DNA from: Niallia circulans
Lineage (GTDB): Bacteria > Bacillota > Bacilli > Bacillales > Cytobacillaceae
Direction of reading: 5' to 3'
DNA length: 64,000 bases
Assembly: GCF_007273535.1 (NCBI RefSeq)
Contig: NZ_RIBP01000004.1
Coordinates: 186,001-250,000, forward strand
Shown here: piece by piece, positions 34,401 through 45,659 of the stretch
Position numbering within the stretch: the stretch's first letter is position 1
Layout of the letters: each line of letters begins with the position of its first letter
Notes under the pieces: generated by a model
The model's database searches: none
What the model saw: the letters and a program-made list of their open reading frames with translations, nothing else
What the model was told of the DNA's origin: nothing
Program-made: the position numbers and the translations under genes

Positions 34401-35594
34401 TTACTTTATTTTGTAATTAACTTTGTCCGTGTAGTTACAGCCTGCATTCCAGAGCAAAAACTCTCTAACTCCATTTGCATATAAAGCTTTGATTTGTGCT
34501 TCAACCTGCATCTTTCCGTAGTGCTGATAGTTTCCTTTTCCTAAATAAGCTGCAGTAAAATCTTGAATCCACGGTCTTGATATTGGCGGATTTTCTAACG
34601 TTGCTAACTTCTGTTGCTCTAATCTCATATATGCATTCACAAGACGATATGGCTCTAAATCAGGCTTATTTATCCCAAAATAGCTGCCCCAGTGACTTGG
34701 ATAAATCATGCTTGAGATTACATCAACATTTTTACTTATTTCGGTGAAATTCTGACCAATGCCAGGAGCTTCCTTAAGCGTAGCTGTATAGCCGAAAATA
34801 TCAACAGATACCTTCACATCATATGGCTCCAGCTTATCCTTAGCATATTTTACAAAGTCAGATACTGCTTGCACTCTTTTTTGTCCTTCACTTATTTTTA
34901 GTTTCCCATAATCACCTTTAGAATAACTTAAATTAGCGCTCTTTTTTTCAAAGCCTTCGGGAAAACGAACATAATCAAATTGAATCTCTTGAAACCCAAG
35001 CTTCGCTGCCTCAATCGCTGCTGCTATATTATAGTCCCATACTTCTTTAACGAATGGATTAATAAAGGCTTCTTGCCTGTCATTCCTCCAAGCCTTTCCT
35101 TTATTTCTAAAGGTCCATTCTGGCCTTTTATAAGCCAAATGACTATCCTTAAAGACGACAATCCTTGCGATCGGATAAATCTGTTCCTTTTCAAGCTTTT
35201 TCAGCATTACCGGAATACTTTTTATTTTATCTGAACCTGCTGCTGCGAGTGGAGAGCCTTTTGCTGGCTTATAGACAAGCTTGCCGCTGTCTTCTTTAAA
35301 ATCAATTACCATTGTATTTAAATCATTTTGTTTGAGGAATTTAATTAGGTCATAAAACCTATTGCTGCCTGCAGCACTGCCGCTGACATAAATGCCTCTG
35401 ACTGCATCAGGATATGGAAAAGTCATTTGACTGGCTGTGTTCGTAACTGCTTCTGGAAAATCCTTTAGAAGCAACTCCGCTCTTCTTTTCGGCTGGTCAT
35501 CTACTTTTTCAGCGCTTGCTGTTTCTGATATATTTAGTACTAACATAAAAGCACATAACATTATAAAAACGAATGAATTGACAAATTTCATCAT
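34401..35594 (-). CDS. secreted putative glycoside hydrolase (DUF4015)
   Basis: 397 residues. An N-terminal signal peptide (MMKFVNSFVFIMLCAFMLVLNISETASA) is followed by a TIM-barrel-like domain. Its segments are RGIYVSG, LNTMVIDFKEDSGKLVY, PIARIVVFKD, GFQEIQFDYVRFPEG, VKVSVDIFGYT and DVISSMIYPSHWG. These are the family's conserved strands, with acidic candidates in QFDYVRFPEG and SVDIFG. It is predicted to act outside the cell on a glycan; the substrate is unknown. GGAGG lies five bases before the first ATG (35594) and eight before a second. Confidence 0.85.
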   Translation of the reverse strand: MMKFVNSFVFIMLCAFMLVLNISETASAEKVDDQPKRRAELLLKDFPEAVTNTASQMTFPYPDAVRGIYVSGSAAGSNRFYDLIKFLKQNDLNTMVIDFKEDSGKLVYKPAKGSPLAAAGSDKIKSIPVMLKKLEKEQIYPIARIVVFKDSHLAYKRPEWTFRNKGKAWRNDRQEAFINPFVKEVWDYNIAAAIEAAKLGFQEIQFDYVRFPEGFEKKSANLSYSKGDYGKLKISEGQKRVQAVSDFVKYAKDKLEPYDVKVSVDIFGYTATLKEAPGIGQNFTEISKNVDVISSMIYPSHWGSYFGINKPDLEPYRLVNAYMRLEQQKLATLENPPISRPWIQDFTAAYLGKGNYQHYGKMQVEAQIKALYANGVREFLLWNAGCNYTDKVNYKIK

Positions 35595-35684
35595 TAATAC
35601 CTCCACAAGGCTTTTTTTTATTATGTGCCTCATTGCGATGATTCATGGTTAGATGATATTGCCATTCTATACACAATTTTACGC

Positions 35685-35720
35685 AAAAAAAATAACGATC
35701 TCTTATCGAGAGATCGTTAT
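35685..35720 (-). terminator. terminator of the opp operon
   Basis: AATAACGATCTCT-TATCG-AGAGATCGTTAT forms a 12-bp perfect stem, with a T run on the minus strand. It begins three bases after the oppF stop. Confidence 0.9.
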
Positions 35721-35723
35721 GAG

Positions 35724-36659
35724 TTAACTTTTGTATTGCAGTTTATATTGATTATATTCTGCCTCCGAACAATACACAAAATGTCCTGGCTTAATCTCAC
35801 GCATTTTAAGCTCTTCGCCCTCTTTATACTGATGAACCGCTGGATCATAACCTGTTCTTACGCGAGTTCGCTCTGTATCAGGATCTGGAAGTGGAATAGC
35901 AGACAGCAAGGATTGTGTATAAGGATGAATTGGTGAATTGTACAGCTCATCAGCTGGTGCTAATTCTACCAGTTTACCAAAATACATAACGCCAATACGG
36001 TCACTAATATATTTAACCATTGATAGGTCATGGGCAATAAACAAGTATGTTAAGCCTTTTTCTTTCTGCAGCTTTTTCATCAAGTTTACTACTTGTGCTT
36101 GAATAGACACATCCAACGCAGAAATCGGCTCATCGGCAATGATGAAATCAGGGTCTACTGCAAGTGCTCTTGCAATCCCGATACGCTGTCTTTGTCCACC
36201 GGAAAATTCATGCGGATAGCGGTTTGCGTGCTCTTTATTTAGACCAACTGTATTAAGAAGCTCGTATACTTTCTCCATACGCTCTTTTTTTGTTTTTGCC
36301 AATCCATGAATATCGATTCCCTCTGCAATGATATCAGCTACTGTCATACGCGGGTTTAATGATGCATATGGATCTTGGAAAATCATTTGCATTTTACGGT
36401 TGAATTTCTTCAAGTCTGCAGTTGATTTCTTACCATGCACATCTTCTCCATTAAATAGAACCTGTCCGTCTGTTGCTTCATAAAGACGAATAATCGATCT
36501 GCCTGTCGTACTCTTACCACAGCCAGATTCACCAACTAGACCTAATGTTTCTCCTTTGAAGATGTCAAAGGAAATACCATCTACAGCTTTTACTAAATTC
36601 GGTCTGCCGATATTGAAATGCTGCTTCAAGCCTTTTATTTCTAGTAATTTCTCAGCCAT
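35724..36659 (-). CDS. oppF: oligopeptide ABC transporter ATP-binding protein OppF
   Basis: 311 residues. Walker [10 protein letters not shown] (43-51), signature [15 protein letters not shown], Walker B DFIIADEP and the H-loop IAHDLSMV. The C-terminal tail [19 protein letters not shown] is that of Bacillus OppF; it lacks the three-cysteine cluster found in AppF. It pairs with OppD to drive oligopeptide import. It starts one base after the oppD stop with a G-rich site. Last gene of oppABCDF. Confidence 0.95.
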   Translation of the reverse strand: MAEKLLEIKGLKQHFNIGRPNLVKAVDGISFDIFKGETLGLVGESGCGKSTTGRSIIRLYEATDGQVLFNGEDVHGKKSTADLKKFNRKMQMIFQDPYASLNPRMTVADIIAEGIDIHGLAKTKKERMEKVYELLNTVGLNKEHANRYPHEFSGGQRQRIGIARALAVDPDFIIADEPISALDVSIQAQVVNLMKKLQKEKGLTYLFIAHDLSMVKYISDRIGVMYFGKLVELAPADELYNSPIHPYTQSLLSAIPLPDPDTERTRVRTGYDPAVHQYKEGEELKMREIKPGHFVYCSEAEYNQYKLQYKS

Positions 36660-36660
36660 T

Positions 36661-37728
36661 TCATAAATCCCCCTTCACTAGTACTGGTTTATCAAAGTTA
36701 GTGGATAAAGGACGGATTTTCTCCTTCACAGATGCAGGTGGCTCAACAGCTGGAGCATCTGGATGAAGCAGCCAAGATTTCACGAAATGTGTTTCTGAAA
36801 CCTGATATACAGGTGGTTCTTGCTCATAATCAATCGCAAGGGCATTCGGATTTCTCGGTGCAAACGCATCACCTACAGGAGGGTTTGTCAAATCAGGCGG
36901 TGTACCTGGAATGGCAGCCAATTCCGTTTCCCCATCATTATCCAAGCTTGGCATAGAAGCAAGTAAGCCCCAAGTATATGGGTGTCTTGGGTCATAGAAA
37001 ATTTCATCAACCGTACCCATTTCTACTATTTCACCAGCATACATAACTGCAACACGGTCAGCAACATTTGCAACAACGCCGAGATCATGTGTGATAAAGA
37101 TAATACTTGTATCCAATTTACTTTGTAATTCCTTCATCAAATCAAGGATTTGTGCTTGGATTGTTACGTCAAGTGCAGTTGTCGGCTCATCGGCAATCAG
37201 CAAGGAAGGCCTTGCAGCAAGTGCGATTGCGATCATTGCACGCTGTCTCATCCCACCAGAAAATTCATGAGGATATTGGTTAACTCTTTTTTCCGGCATT
37301 GGAATTCCAACTAGCTTCAATAGCTCGATTGCTCTTTCTTTTGCCTTTTCTTTCGTAATTTCTTGGTGCTTGATAATAACTTCCATGATTTGTGTTCCAA
37401 TTCTCATTGTTGGATTCAACGATGTCATTGGATCTTGGAATATCATACTGATATCTTTACCACGGATAGCTTGCATTTCTTTTTCTGTTTTCGGAACAAT
37501 ATCTTGTCCCTTGAAAAGAATTTGTCCGCCTTTAATTTCACCAGGAGGCATTGGAATAAGCTTCATCAATGTTTGGGATGTTACGCTTTTTCCTGATCCT
37601 GATTCGCCGACGATTGCTAATGTTTCTCCTTTATATAAATCAAAAGAAACACCACGTACTGCTTGAACTTCTCCTCCATACGTATGGAATGAGACTTTTA
37701 AATCTTTTACTTCTAACAACTTTTCCAT
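36661..37728 (-). CDS. oppD: oligopeptide ABC transporter ATP-binding protein OppD
   Basis: 355 residues from the ATG at 37728, eight bases after AAGGAG; an upstream GTG overlaps that site. Walker A GESGSGKS (41-48), signature [15 protein letters not shown], Walker [10 protein letters not shown]-loop ITHDLGVV. The C-terminal oligopeptide domain reads [21 protein letters not shown], with Asn/Ala where AppD-type proteins have cysteines. Fourth gene of oppABCDF. Confidence 0.95.
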   Translation of the reverse strand: MEKLLEVKDLKVSFHTYGGEVQAVRGVSFDLYKGETLAIVGESGSGKSVTSQTLMKLIPMPPGEIKGGQILFKGQDIVPKTEKEMQAIRGKDISMIFQDPMTSLNPTMRIGTQIMEVIIKHQEITKEKAKERAIELLKLVGIPMPEKRVNQYPHEFSGGMRQRAMIAIALAARPSLLIADEPTTALDVTIQAQILDLMKELQSKLDTSIIFITHDLGVVANVADRVAVMYAGEIVEMGTVDEIFYDPRHPYTWGLLASMPSLDNDGETELAAIPGTPPDLTNPPVGDAFAPRNPNALAIDYEQEPPVYQVSETHFVKSWLLHPDAPAVEPPASVKEKIRPLSTNFDKPVLVKGDL

Positions 37729-37740
37729 ATTGCTCACTCC

Positions 37741-38658
37741 TTACTTACGTAGTCTTGGATCTAGTGCATCACGTATTCCGTCGCCGATTACATTAAATGC
37801 AAAGATTGTTAAACAGATAAACATTGCTGGGAAGAATACACGCCATGGATAATAGCTCATCGCTGCAATTCCGTCATTGGCCATTGTTCCCCAGCTTGCC
37901 AATGGAGGTGTTAAACCTAATCCTAAGTAGCTCAAGAATGCTTCTGTAAAGATAGCATTTGGAATAGTCAATGTTAATGTTACAAGAATAGGTCCCATAG
38001 CATTCGGAATTAAGTGTTTACCCATAATTCTTGATAGACCCGCACCTAATGTTCTTGAAGCTAAAATATACTCTTGATTTTTCAATGAAAGTACTTGTCC
38101 ACGAGTGATACGAGCCATGTTAATCCAGCCTGTGATACTCATTGCAAGGATCATTGTTCCTAATCCTTGACCAAGTACAACCATCAGAAGGATAACTAGT
38201 AGCAAGTATGGAATTCCGTAAAGTACGTCCGCAATCCTCATCATTACTTCATCCACACGGCCGCCTTTATAACCTGAGATGCCTCCCCAGATTACACCGA
38301 TTACCAAGTCAATGATAGCAGCTGCAATCCCGATGAATAGAGAGATTTTCGCCCCATACCAAATACGTGCGAACATATCACGACCAAGGTCATCTGTACC
38401 AAAGTAATGCTCAGCACTTGGAGGCTGATTAGCTTTCATTAAATCATTTTGACGATAGTCATACTGTGTTAGGAATGGACCAACAAAGGCCATAAAAATT
38501 AATATAATTAACAGTACAAGTCCGAACATAGCAAGCTTGTTCTTTTTGAAACGCATAAACACGTCCTTCCAGAATGACAGACTCGGTCTGGAAATTGTTT
38601 CTGCTTCAGCACTGCTGTTTCCGACAACTTTGAATTTATCTTTTGAGATTTGTTGCAT
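37741..38658 (-). CDS. oppC: oligopeptide ABC transporter permease OppC
   Basis: 305 residues with six transmembrane helices; the first is near residues 37-58 after a cytoplasmic N-terminus. The inner-membrane permease signature is the EAA loop around YILASRTLGAGLSRIMGKHLIPNAMG. It makes the channel with OppB. AGGAGAA precedes the ATG, two bases after the oppB stop. Confidence 0.95.
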   Translation of the reverse strand: MQQISKDKFKVVGNSSAEAETISRPSLSFWKDVFMRFKKNKLAMFGLVLLIILIFMAFVGPFLTQYDYRQNDLMKANQPPSAEHYFGTDDLGRDMFARIWYGAKISLFIGIAAAIIDLVIGVIWGGISGYKGGRVDEVMMRIADVLYGIPYLLLVILLMVVLGQGLGTMILAMSITGWINMARITRGQVLSLKNQEYILASRTLGAGLSRIMGKHLIPNAMGPILVTLTLTIPNAIFTEAFLSYLGLGLTPPLASWGTMANDGIAAMSYYPWRVFFPAMFICLTIFAFNVIGDGIRDALDPRLRK

Positions 38659-38660
38659 GC

Positions 38661-39596
38661 TTATTCTCCTTTCTTCCCGCCGGTTAATTTAATGCGAGGA
38701 TCGATTAGTCCATATAATATGTCGACAAGAAGAACAGATACTAATAGGATAATACTATAGAAAACTGTTACACCCATAATTACAGTGTAATCACGGTTAC
38801 TGATACTCTTGACGAAATGGGAGCCAAGTCCTGGAATACCGAAAATTTTCTCGATAACAAAGCTTCCTGTTACAATCCCTGCAGAAAGTGGTCCCATGTA
38901 GGATACAACTGGAAGAATAGCATTGCGGATAGCATGTTTAACTGTAATCGTAAATTGGCTTAAGCCTTTCGCTTTTGCTGTCTTAATATAATCATTGCTC
39001 AACACTTCAAGCATGGATGATCTTGTAAGTCTGGCAATAAACGCTGTTGGACCTGCTGCCAATGCGATGGCAGGCAACACGCTTTGTGAGAATGTTCCCC
39101 ATCTAGCAACTGGGAACCAGCCTAATTTCATCGCGAAAATGTATTGTAAAAATGCGGCCATAATAAAGGAAGGAACGGATATTCCGAAAACTGCCACAAT
39201 CATTGCTGTATAGTCCTGCCATTTGTTATGCTTCAGTGCAGCAATTATACCCAGTAATACACCGACTGCCAATGCGATAAAGATTGCTTCCAAGCCCAAA
39301 ACTAATGAAACGGGGAAACCTTCATTTATTAAGTCATTGACTGTTTGGCTCTTATATTTGAATGATGGGCCGAAATCCCATTGTACAATGCGTAGTAAAT
39401 ACTCCCCATATTGAGCATACCATGGGTCGTTTAATCCATAATGTTCATTTAAATTAGCTTCAATTGCTGGCGGCAGTTGTTTTTCTGATGTGAAAGGATT
39501 ACCTGGTGCCAACCTCATGAAGAAAAACGTTGCTGTTACGATTAGCAGTAAAGAAAGTAACATAAACAGCAAACGTCTTGTCAAGTACTTTATCAT
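38661..39596 (-). CDS. oppB: oligopeptide ABC transporter permease OppB
   Basis: 311 residues, six transmembrane helices. The N-terminus [35 protein letters not shown] and the EAA loop [25 protein letters not shown] are typical of DppB/OppB permeases. GGAGG precedes the ATG. It is separated from oppA by a hairpin, and from oppC by two bases. Confidence 0.95.
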   Translation of the reverse strand: MIKYLTRRLLFMLLSLLLIVTATFFFMRLAPGNPFTSEKQLPPAIEANLNEHYGLNDPWYAQYGEYLLRIVQWDFGPSFKYKSQTVNDLINEGFPVSLVLGLEAIFIALAVGVLLGIIAALKHNKWQDYTAMIVAVFGISVPSFIMAAFLQYIFAMKLGWFPVARWGTFSQSVLPAIALAAGPTAFIARLTRSSMLEVLSNDYIKTAKAKGLSQFTITVKHAIRNAILPVVSYMGPLSAGIVTGSFVIEKIFGIPGLGSHFVKSISNRDYTVIMGVTVFYSIILLVSVLLVDILYGLIDPRIKLTGGKKGE

Positions 39597-39640
39597 GATT
39601 TAAACCTCCAATATTTTCTAATCACCTCTAATTAGAAAGG

Positions 39641-39675
39641 AAGGTATATGAAGCAAAAGCTTCATATACCTTTTT
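39641..39675 (-). terminator. intercistronic hairpin between oppA and oppB
   Basis: GGTATATGAAGC pairs perfectly with GCTTCATATACC around a 4-base loop. On the minus strand it is followed by TTCCTTTC, a poor U-tract. Such a hairpin after the binding-protein gene usually stabilises the oppA message or stops part of transcription, so OppA is made in excess over the channel. Confidence 0.65.
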
Positions 39676-39692
39676 ACTTACAGCTTATTGTA

Positions 39693-41309
39693 TTATTCGA
39701 AATAAGCCCATTTCAATTGAGCATCTCCAAGACCAGAAACAACTACATCTTTCAGGTTGTCTTTTTGAACCCAAACGTTTGTATAGAAGTAAATCGGTGC
39801 GATTGGAAGCTCATCCATTAGAATTGCTTCAGCATCTTTAAGCATTTGTTGACGTTTAGCTGTATCAGTCTCTTTTTGAGAGTCATTCAACAATTGTTTA
39901 AATTCTGCATTTTCCCAATTTGTATCGTTGTTACCGCCATCTTTATCGCGGTAAAGCTCTAGGAAGTTGATCGCATCATTGAAGTCACCTAACCAGCCCA
40001 TACGTCCGATTTGGTAATCGCCAGAATGAAGTTTATCAATGTAAACAGCCCACTCTTCGTTTCCTAATGTTACGTCAATTCCAAGGTTTTTCTTCCACAT
40101 ATCTTGAATTGCTTGTGCAATTTTAGCATGTGCTTCATCTGTGTTGTAAGATAAAGTGATTGTTGGAAGTTCAGATATATCTTTGTAGCCTAACTCTTCA
40201 AGACCTTTTTGTAGTTCTGCTTTTGCAGTTTCTACATCATTGTCTTTGAAGTAGCCTTTTTCATTTTCAGAGAACATTGTTGGAGGAACAGCTGCCATTG
40301 CTGGAATTTGTCCACCTTGTGTAATTTGGTCAACAATTGATTGACGATCAATTGCATATGTTAGAGCCTTACGGATATGCTCGTTGTTCAATGGTTTAAC
40401 TTCTGTATTAAACTTGTACCAGTAAGTACCAGCAGTTGCTTGAGTTTTCAATTCGCCGCTGTCTTTAAGTGCTTTAATAGCATCTGTTGAAACTGTATCG
40501 AATGGAAGACCATTCCAGTCTAACTCGTCATTTTCGTACATGCTGCGAGCAGTTCCAGCATCATCGATCATAGAGTATTCAACTGTAGCAAGTTTAACAG
40601 AGTCAGCATCCCAATAAGTATCGTTTTTCTCTAATTTAATGGATTCGCTGTGGTTCCATTCAGTCATTTTGAATGGTCCGTTTGATACATAATCGTCACC
40701 AGAATCTTTATACCAATCTGGATTTTCTTGAGCAATTGTGCTGTTTACAGGGAAGTAAGTGTAAAAAGCAGTTAGTTGAGTGAAGTATGGAGTTGGGTTA
40801 ACTAGAGTAACTTCAAGAGTTTTTTCATCAACAGCTTTAACTCCTACATCATCAAGCTTGCCTTCGCCAGTGTTAGCAGCTTCCGCACCTTTTACATAGT
40901 AAAGTTGGTACGCATATTGTGATTGGTTATTTGGGTCAAGAGCCCATTTCCAAGCATACACAAAATCTTCTGCAGTTACAGGGTCACCGTTTGACCAGTT
41001 AGCATCATCACGGATTTTAAAAGTGTAAGTCAATTGATCTTCAGAAACTTTAATGTCTTCAGCCATCGCGTTTTCAGGCTCACCGTCTTTATCAATACGA
41101 GTTAACCCTTCGAATGTTTGAAGCAATACGTTACTTGATGTAGAATCATTCGCCAAACCTGGGTTTAGGGAGAATGGTTCTGATCTGATGTTAAGACGTA
41201 AATCTTGTGAAACCTCATCTTTGCTGCCGCTGTCGCCGTTGCCACAAGCTGCAAGGAATGCACTAAGTGCAAGTACTAATGAAAGAAGTACAAGCATTCT
41301 CTTTTTCAT
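39693..41309 (-). CDS. oppA: oligopeptide-binding lipoprotein OppA
   Basis: 538 residues, SBP family 5. Lipoprotein signal with the lipobox LAAC, Cys22 lipidated. The mature part follows the Bacillus OppA (Spo0KA) pattern closely: FSLNPGLANDST, FEGLTRID, WKWALDPNNQSQYAYQLYYVKGAE, and YQIGRMGWLGDFNDAINFLELYRDKDGGNNDT. It captures oligopeptides outside the membrane, including signalling peptides used for competence and sporulation in B. subtilis. GGGGG precedes the ATG. First gene of oppABCDF. Confidence 0.96.
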   Translation of the reverse strand: MKKRMLVLLSLVLALSAFLAACGNGDSGSKDEVSQDLRLNIRSEPFSLNPGLANDSTSSNVLLQTFEGLTRIDKDGEPENAMAEDIKVSEDQLTYTFKIRDDANWSNGDPVTAEDFVYAWKWALDPNNQSQYAYQLYYVKGAEAANTGEGKLDDVGVKAVDEKTLEVTLVNPTPYFTQLTAFYTYFPVNSTIAQENPDWYKDSGDDYVSNGPFKMTEWNHSESIKLEKNDTYWDADSVKLATVEYSMIDDAGTARSMYENDELDWNGLPFDTVSTDAIKALKDSGELKTQATAGTYWYKFNTEVKPLNNEHIRKALTYAIDRQSIVDQITQGGQIPAMAAVPPTMFSENEKGYFKDNDVETAKAELQKGLEELGYKDISELPTITLSYNTDEAHAKIAQAIQDMWKKNLGIDVTLGNEEWAVYIDKLHSGDYQIGRMGWLGDFNDAINFLELYRDKDGGNNDTNWENAEFKQLLNDSQKETDTAKRQQMLKDAEAILMDELPIAPIYFYTNVWVQKDNLKDVVVSGLGDAQLKWAYFE

Positions 41310-41879
41310 TGTTTTACCCCCTTATATATTTTGTCCACAAGTGGAGTTTCCAAAAATTATCTTTCCCATAAAAAACGTATGAATACACAAACTCATATTT
41401 CCTAAATAGTCTGTCAATTCAAGTCTACTTATTCGCTATTTAGAAATAGTAAACCTTCCTTTATGTAAACTTCTTCATTATTAAACAATTAGACTAGTAT
41501 AATAATGAATAGGACTTATGATTTAGTATATCCAATTGTTTCAAATAGTCTGAAATATCACTTTTAATTTCCACTCGTAAAATCAATTATATATATCGAC
41601 CTATTAGAATGCAAGAATTTTGTAGAATTTTGTAGAATTAAGAATAATCTAAATAAATTAAATTTATAGATTTTTCTGTAAACCATATTCTAATATACTA
41701 TATAACTAAAAAATAAAAAAACCTCGATATTTTCCTGAAAAAGTTATCCTATCCTTTTCCCCTCATCAACTGAATATTCTTTCAACTTTTATTTTCTCCC
41801 CTCCCTTCCCTTGCTTTTTCCCGTCACATAGTATAATTTATATGTATATAGTTAAATAAATGCTTTGATAAAGAGTAGT
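41310..41879. other. 570-base gap upstream of oppA and trpS
   Basis: No gene is supported. It is strongly A/T-rich and must contain the divergent promoters of opp and trpS. A plus-strand -10 TATAAT at 41832-41837 with TTGCTT 15 bases upstream is a suboptimal trpS promoter candidate. CTATTTAGAAATAG (about 41435-41450) is a small palindrome. A CodY-like 15-mer near 41344 matches only 11 of 15 positions. Confidence 0.35.
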
Positions 41880-42105
41880 ACTTATATGATGGTTTAAAAG
41901 AGAGTTTGTGTCTGGTGAAAACAAACAGCCGATTATAAGGAATGGACTTTTGAGCACTGAAATAGAACCGCAATTCGTTTTATGGCATATTACATTTCAG
42001 CGACTTCCTTTCGTTAACAAGGATAAAGTGGCTTTTTTAAGCAATTAGGGTGGCACCGCGGACCATTCGTCCCTATGTTTCATATAGGGACGTGTGGTCT
42101 TTTTG
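41880..42105 (+). promoter_or_regulatory. tryptophan T-box leader of trpS
   Basis: The leader has the AGAGAG and GGTGAAAA parts of stem I, then a likely specifier TGG (Trp) at 41943-41945 followed by ACTTTTGAGC. The conserved T-box AGGGTGGCACCGCG is at 42047-42060. The terminator hairpin GACCA..TCCCTAT / ATAGGGA..TGGTC with T5 spans 42061-42104. Uncharged tRNA-Trp pairing at specifier and T-box should favour the antiterminator and switch on trpS. Confidence 0.92.
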
Positions 42106-42173
42106 TCGTTCTTTTTTCTTTTTCGGTTTCTAAAAGACTTATCTATTCCTATTTCTTATATAGTACTAACTAA

Positions 42174-43181
<1,008 letters not shown>

Positions 43182-43185
43182 ATCG

Positions 43186-43222
43186 AAGAGGCTGATAGTG
43201 TTACTATCAGCCTCTTTGCTTT
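43186..43222 (+). terminator. terminator after trpS
   Basis: AAGAGGCTGATAGT and ACTATCAGCCTCTT make a 14-bp perfect stem with a 3-base loop, followed by a T-containing tract. Confidence 0.9.
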
Positions 43223-43601
43223 TTCTGCGCTTACTATGTTGATTTCCCTGCCAGTGGTCACCCAGTATTACTCAGCATCTTTTCTCTTGTAGACACTTTT
43301 ATCACGCAGACAAACAGATGTTTATATTTTTGTCCAATCCTTTACCTAAAACAAAAGACTCTCGATTTCTCCTTAAGAAGCTCCTAATCTTAAGATACTA
43401 CCATAGTACTTAAAGCTCCATAGTGTCTCGACTGGTCTCTTTACTGCTGTAGAAGTCTTACTCTCCATTATCATAATCCCCCAGATACGGTAAACCTTTG
43501 TTTGTTGGTAACTATATCTCAGGAAAACAACCTAAACTGCTGTATTTACATTCCCCATAGCAAAGGCAGAAGTTAGCATCCTTTACACAGAAAGAAGCAA
43601 T
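43223..43601. other. 379-base gap between trpS and yjbA
   Basis: No coding frame with a ribosome site is seen on either strand, and no clear repeat or RNA motif. It separates two convergent genes that each have their own terminator, so it appears to be untranscribed spacer. Confidence 0.4.
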
Positions 43602-43644
43602 AAAAAAGACTGTAGATACTCCTCATACGAGAGATTATCTACAG
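43602..43644 (-). terminator. terminator after yjbA
   Basis: CTGTAGATA and TATCTACAG form a 9-bp stem with a long loop. The A run at 43602-43607 gives the U-tract on the minus strand. Confidence 0.7.
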
Positions 43645-43704
43645 CCTGTCTGCTAATCAAGCGAATCAGCAGCCTGATTTTGCTTTATTAATAGAAGGAA
43701 GTTT

Positions 43705-44454
43705 TTAATTAACCTTCGGACCGTGTTCTAATTCCCACAGCTTTTCAAAAAAGGGCTGCCCTTTGATGATGTTCTCACAAAACGTCTCATGCTTTAGTGA
43801 CCATCCAAACTTGGTGCAATCGAACAGCTCGCTCCAAGCATCCTCAAATTCTAGGTTTTGAATGTCAAAATACTTCTCAGGACTCCATTCTGTATACCAG
43901 TACCTTACCTCTGCGACATTCTCAGATGAATGCAGCTGATCAAGGGCCATGAACAGTAATTGCTTTAACTGACGCTCTTTTCTTGTCAGCCCATACATCA
44001 TTTGCGGCTCTGGCGACAATATATGAAATTCTTTATTCTCTTCATTTTCACCTTGGAAGTTGTAGTTTATAATCTCTTGATTTTCAAGCAATTCATATGC
44101 AAGCTGTTCTTGCCTTGGTATCATTCTACTTTTTCTGATTGGAATAGAATACCCTAAAGTATCAACAACCAATATTCCTGTTCCGTCTGATACAACAAAG
44201 CAATAATCTAGTTGAATTCTTTCATGGTTTTTACGAAGATAAGCTTTTTGATAAATTTCTTCAAGCAGCTGTCTCGGAAGCTCTGCCAAATCGTTTTCCA
44301 TGTAACTAAACAATACCGAATCAATCTTAATAAGCGGTACTTGATCAAGCAGCTCCACTCCATCTTCTTTTCTCCATTCATGGAAGTGGCAAACATTATA
44401 ACCGTTTTCTTCTCCTTCAAACCAATTAACCCAAACATCATGAAGATATTGCAT
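43705..44454 (-). CDS. yjbA: YjbA-like protein (DUF3603/UPF0736)
   Basis: 249 residues, cytosolic, without signal or membrane helix. The N-terminus [27 protein letters not shown] and the middle [35 protein letters not shown] are characteristic of Bacillus YjbA. Function is unknown. GAGGG precedes the ATG. It lies between the app operon and trpS as in B. subtilis. Confidence 0.87.
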   Translation of the reverse strand: MQYLHDVWVNWFEGEENGYNVCHFHEWRKEDGVELLDQVPLIKIDSVLFSYMENDLAELPRQLLEEIYQKAYLRKNHERIQLDYCFVVSDGTGILVVDTLGYSIPIRKSRMIPRQEQLAYELLENQEIINYNFQGENEENKEFHILSPEPQMMYGLTRKERQLKQLLFMALDQLHSSENVAEVRYWYTEWSPEKYFDIQNLEFEDAWSELFDCTKFGWSLKHETFCENIIKGQPFFEKLWELEHGPKVN

Positions 44455-44649
44455 ATTTTATCCCTCGCTTCAACAACTGTTTGTCAATCAGTATGGGCAT
44501 CGTGCAGTAAATTTATTCCTGTTTTGTCATTGTTCTTTCAAGTTTCTTTTCTAGAAAGCATGTAATCTTTACATTCGCCCATTAATAGTATGTTTATTAT
44601 TATGATGTTTTTGTCTGATATATGTACAAACTCTCTATAGATTTATCAT

Positions 44650-44685
44650 GCAAAAAAGCCTTTCTATGTGAGAAAGACTTTTTGC
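44650..44685 (-). terminator. terminator of the app operon
   Basis: GCAAAAAAGCCTTTCT pairs with AGAAAGACTTTTTGC with one mismatch and one bulge; the plus-strand A6 acts as U-tract on the minus strand. It lies about 50 bases past the appC stop. Confidence 0.7.
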
Positions 44686-44732
44686 TTCTTTTCTTATAGC
44701 CTTTTCTGATTGTACTGTAAACCTGTTAATCA

Positions 44733-45647
44733 TCATCGTTTTGATTTTGGGTTGAAGGCGTCTTTTAAACCTTCTCCGATGAAGTTAATGGATAGTATTG
44801 TCAGTGTAATCATAATTGCTGGCGGTAACCATATCCACGGTTTATTCTGCAGCACATCCGGTTCGTTTGCAGATGACAGCATATTCCCCCAGCTTGGCAC
44901 CTCTTGCGGTACACCAAATCCCAAATAACTTAATCCAGACTCAACAACAATCATACTCGCAAAGAGAATAGATGCTTGCACGATAATAGTAGACATAACA
45001 TTTGGCAGTAAATGTTTAATAATAACTTTACTTGGTTTACCTCCGATGGAAATGGCCGCAAGAATATATTCGTTTTCCTTCTCCGAGAGGATTTTACTGC
45101 GCACAATTCTCGCTACCCCTCCCCAGCTCAGCAGACTTATTACGATGATTAAAACCGATAATCCTGAAACAATACCTTGAAGAATGGCATTAAGTACAAT
45201 TACAAACACTAAAAACGGAAACACCATGATAAAGTCAGTGAATCTCATCAACATGCTATCAATCTTGCCACCATAATATCCTGCCATAGATCCAACTAAT
45301 GTACCTAAAAAAACAACCGTAACAGTACAGGATATTCCTACAAGTAAAGAAATTCTGCCTCCATATAATAAGCGGGTAAACACATCTCTTCCACTTTTAT
45401 CTGTACCAAGCCAATGGTCACCAGAAGGCTTTAAAGACATTTGACCTATATTCACCTTCGTTATATCTATTGTAGTGATATAAGGAGCTAAAAAGGAAAG
45501 AATGGTCACAAGTATAAGGAATAACAAGCTTACCATCGCAATCTTATTCTTGATGAATTTACTTCTAGCTTGTGCCCATGGAGAAAGGCTTTTTACTTTT
45601 ATGTCTACATTTAAGTTATTGTTATTTTTCGGAGTAATTACTTCCAT
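44733..45647 (-). CDS. appC: oligopeptide ABC transporter permease AppC
   Basis: 304 residues, six transmembrane helices; first helix about 35-57 after a polar N-terminus. EAA loop NEYILAAISIGGKPSKVIIKHLLPNV. With AppB it forms the channel of the second oligopeptide importer of Bacillus. AGGAAAGG precedes the ATG, 12 bases after appB. Last gene of appDFABC. Confidence 0.93.
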   Translation of the reverse strand: MEVITPKNNNNLNVDIKVKSLSPWAQARSKFIKNKIAMVSLLFLILVTILSFLAPYITTIDITKVNIGQMSLKPSGDHWLGTDKSGRDVFTRLLYGGRISLLVGISCTVTVVFLGTLVGSMAGYYGGKIDSMLMRFTDFIMVFPFLVFVIVLNAILQGIVSGLSVLIIVISLLSWGGVARIVRSKILSEKENEYILAAISIGGKPSKVIIKHLLPNVMSTIIVQASILFASMIVVESGLSYLGFGVPQEVPSWGNMLSSANEPDVLQNKPWIWLPPAIMITLTILSINFIGEGLKDAFNPKSKR

Positions 45648-45659
45648 TTTCCTTTCCTC

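Noticed and set aside
41344..41358. CodY-like box (AATTTTTGGAAACTC on the minus strand) in the oppA leader
   Set aside because: Only 11 of 15 positions fit the consensus, which is common by chance in A/T-rich DNA.
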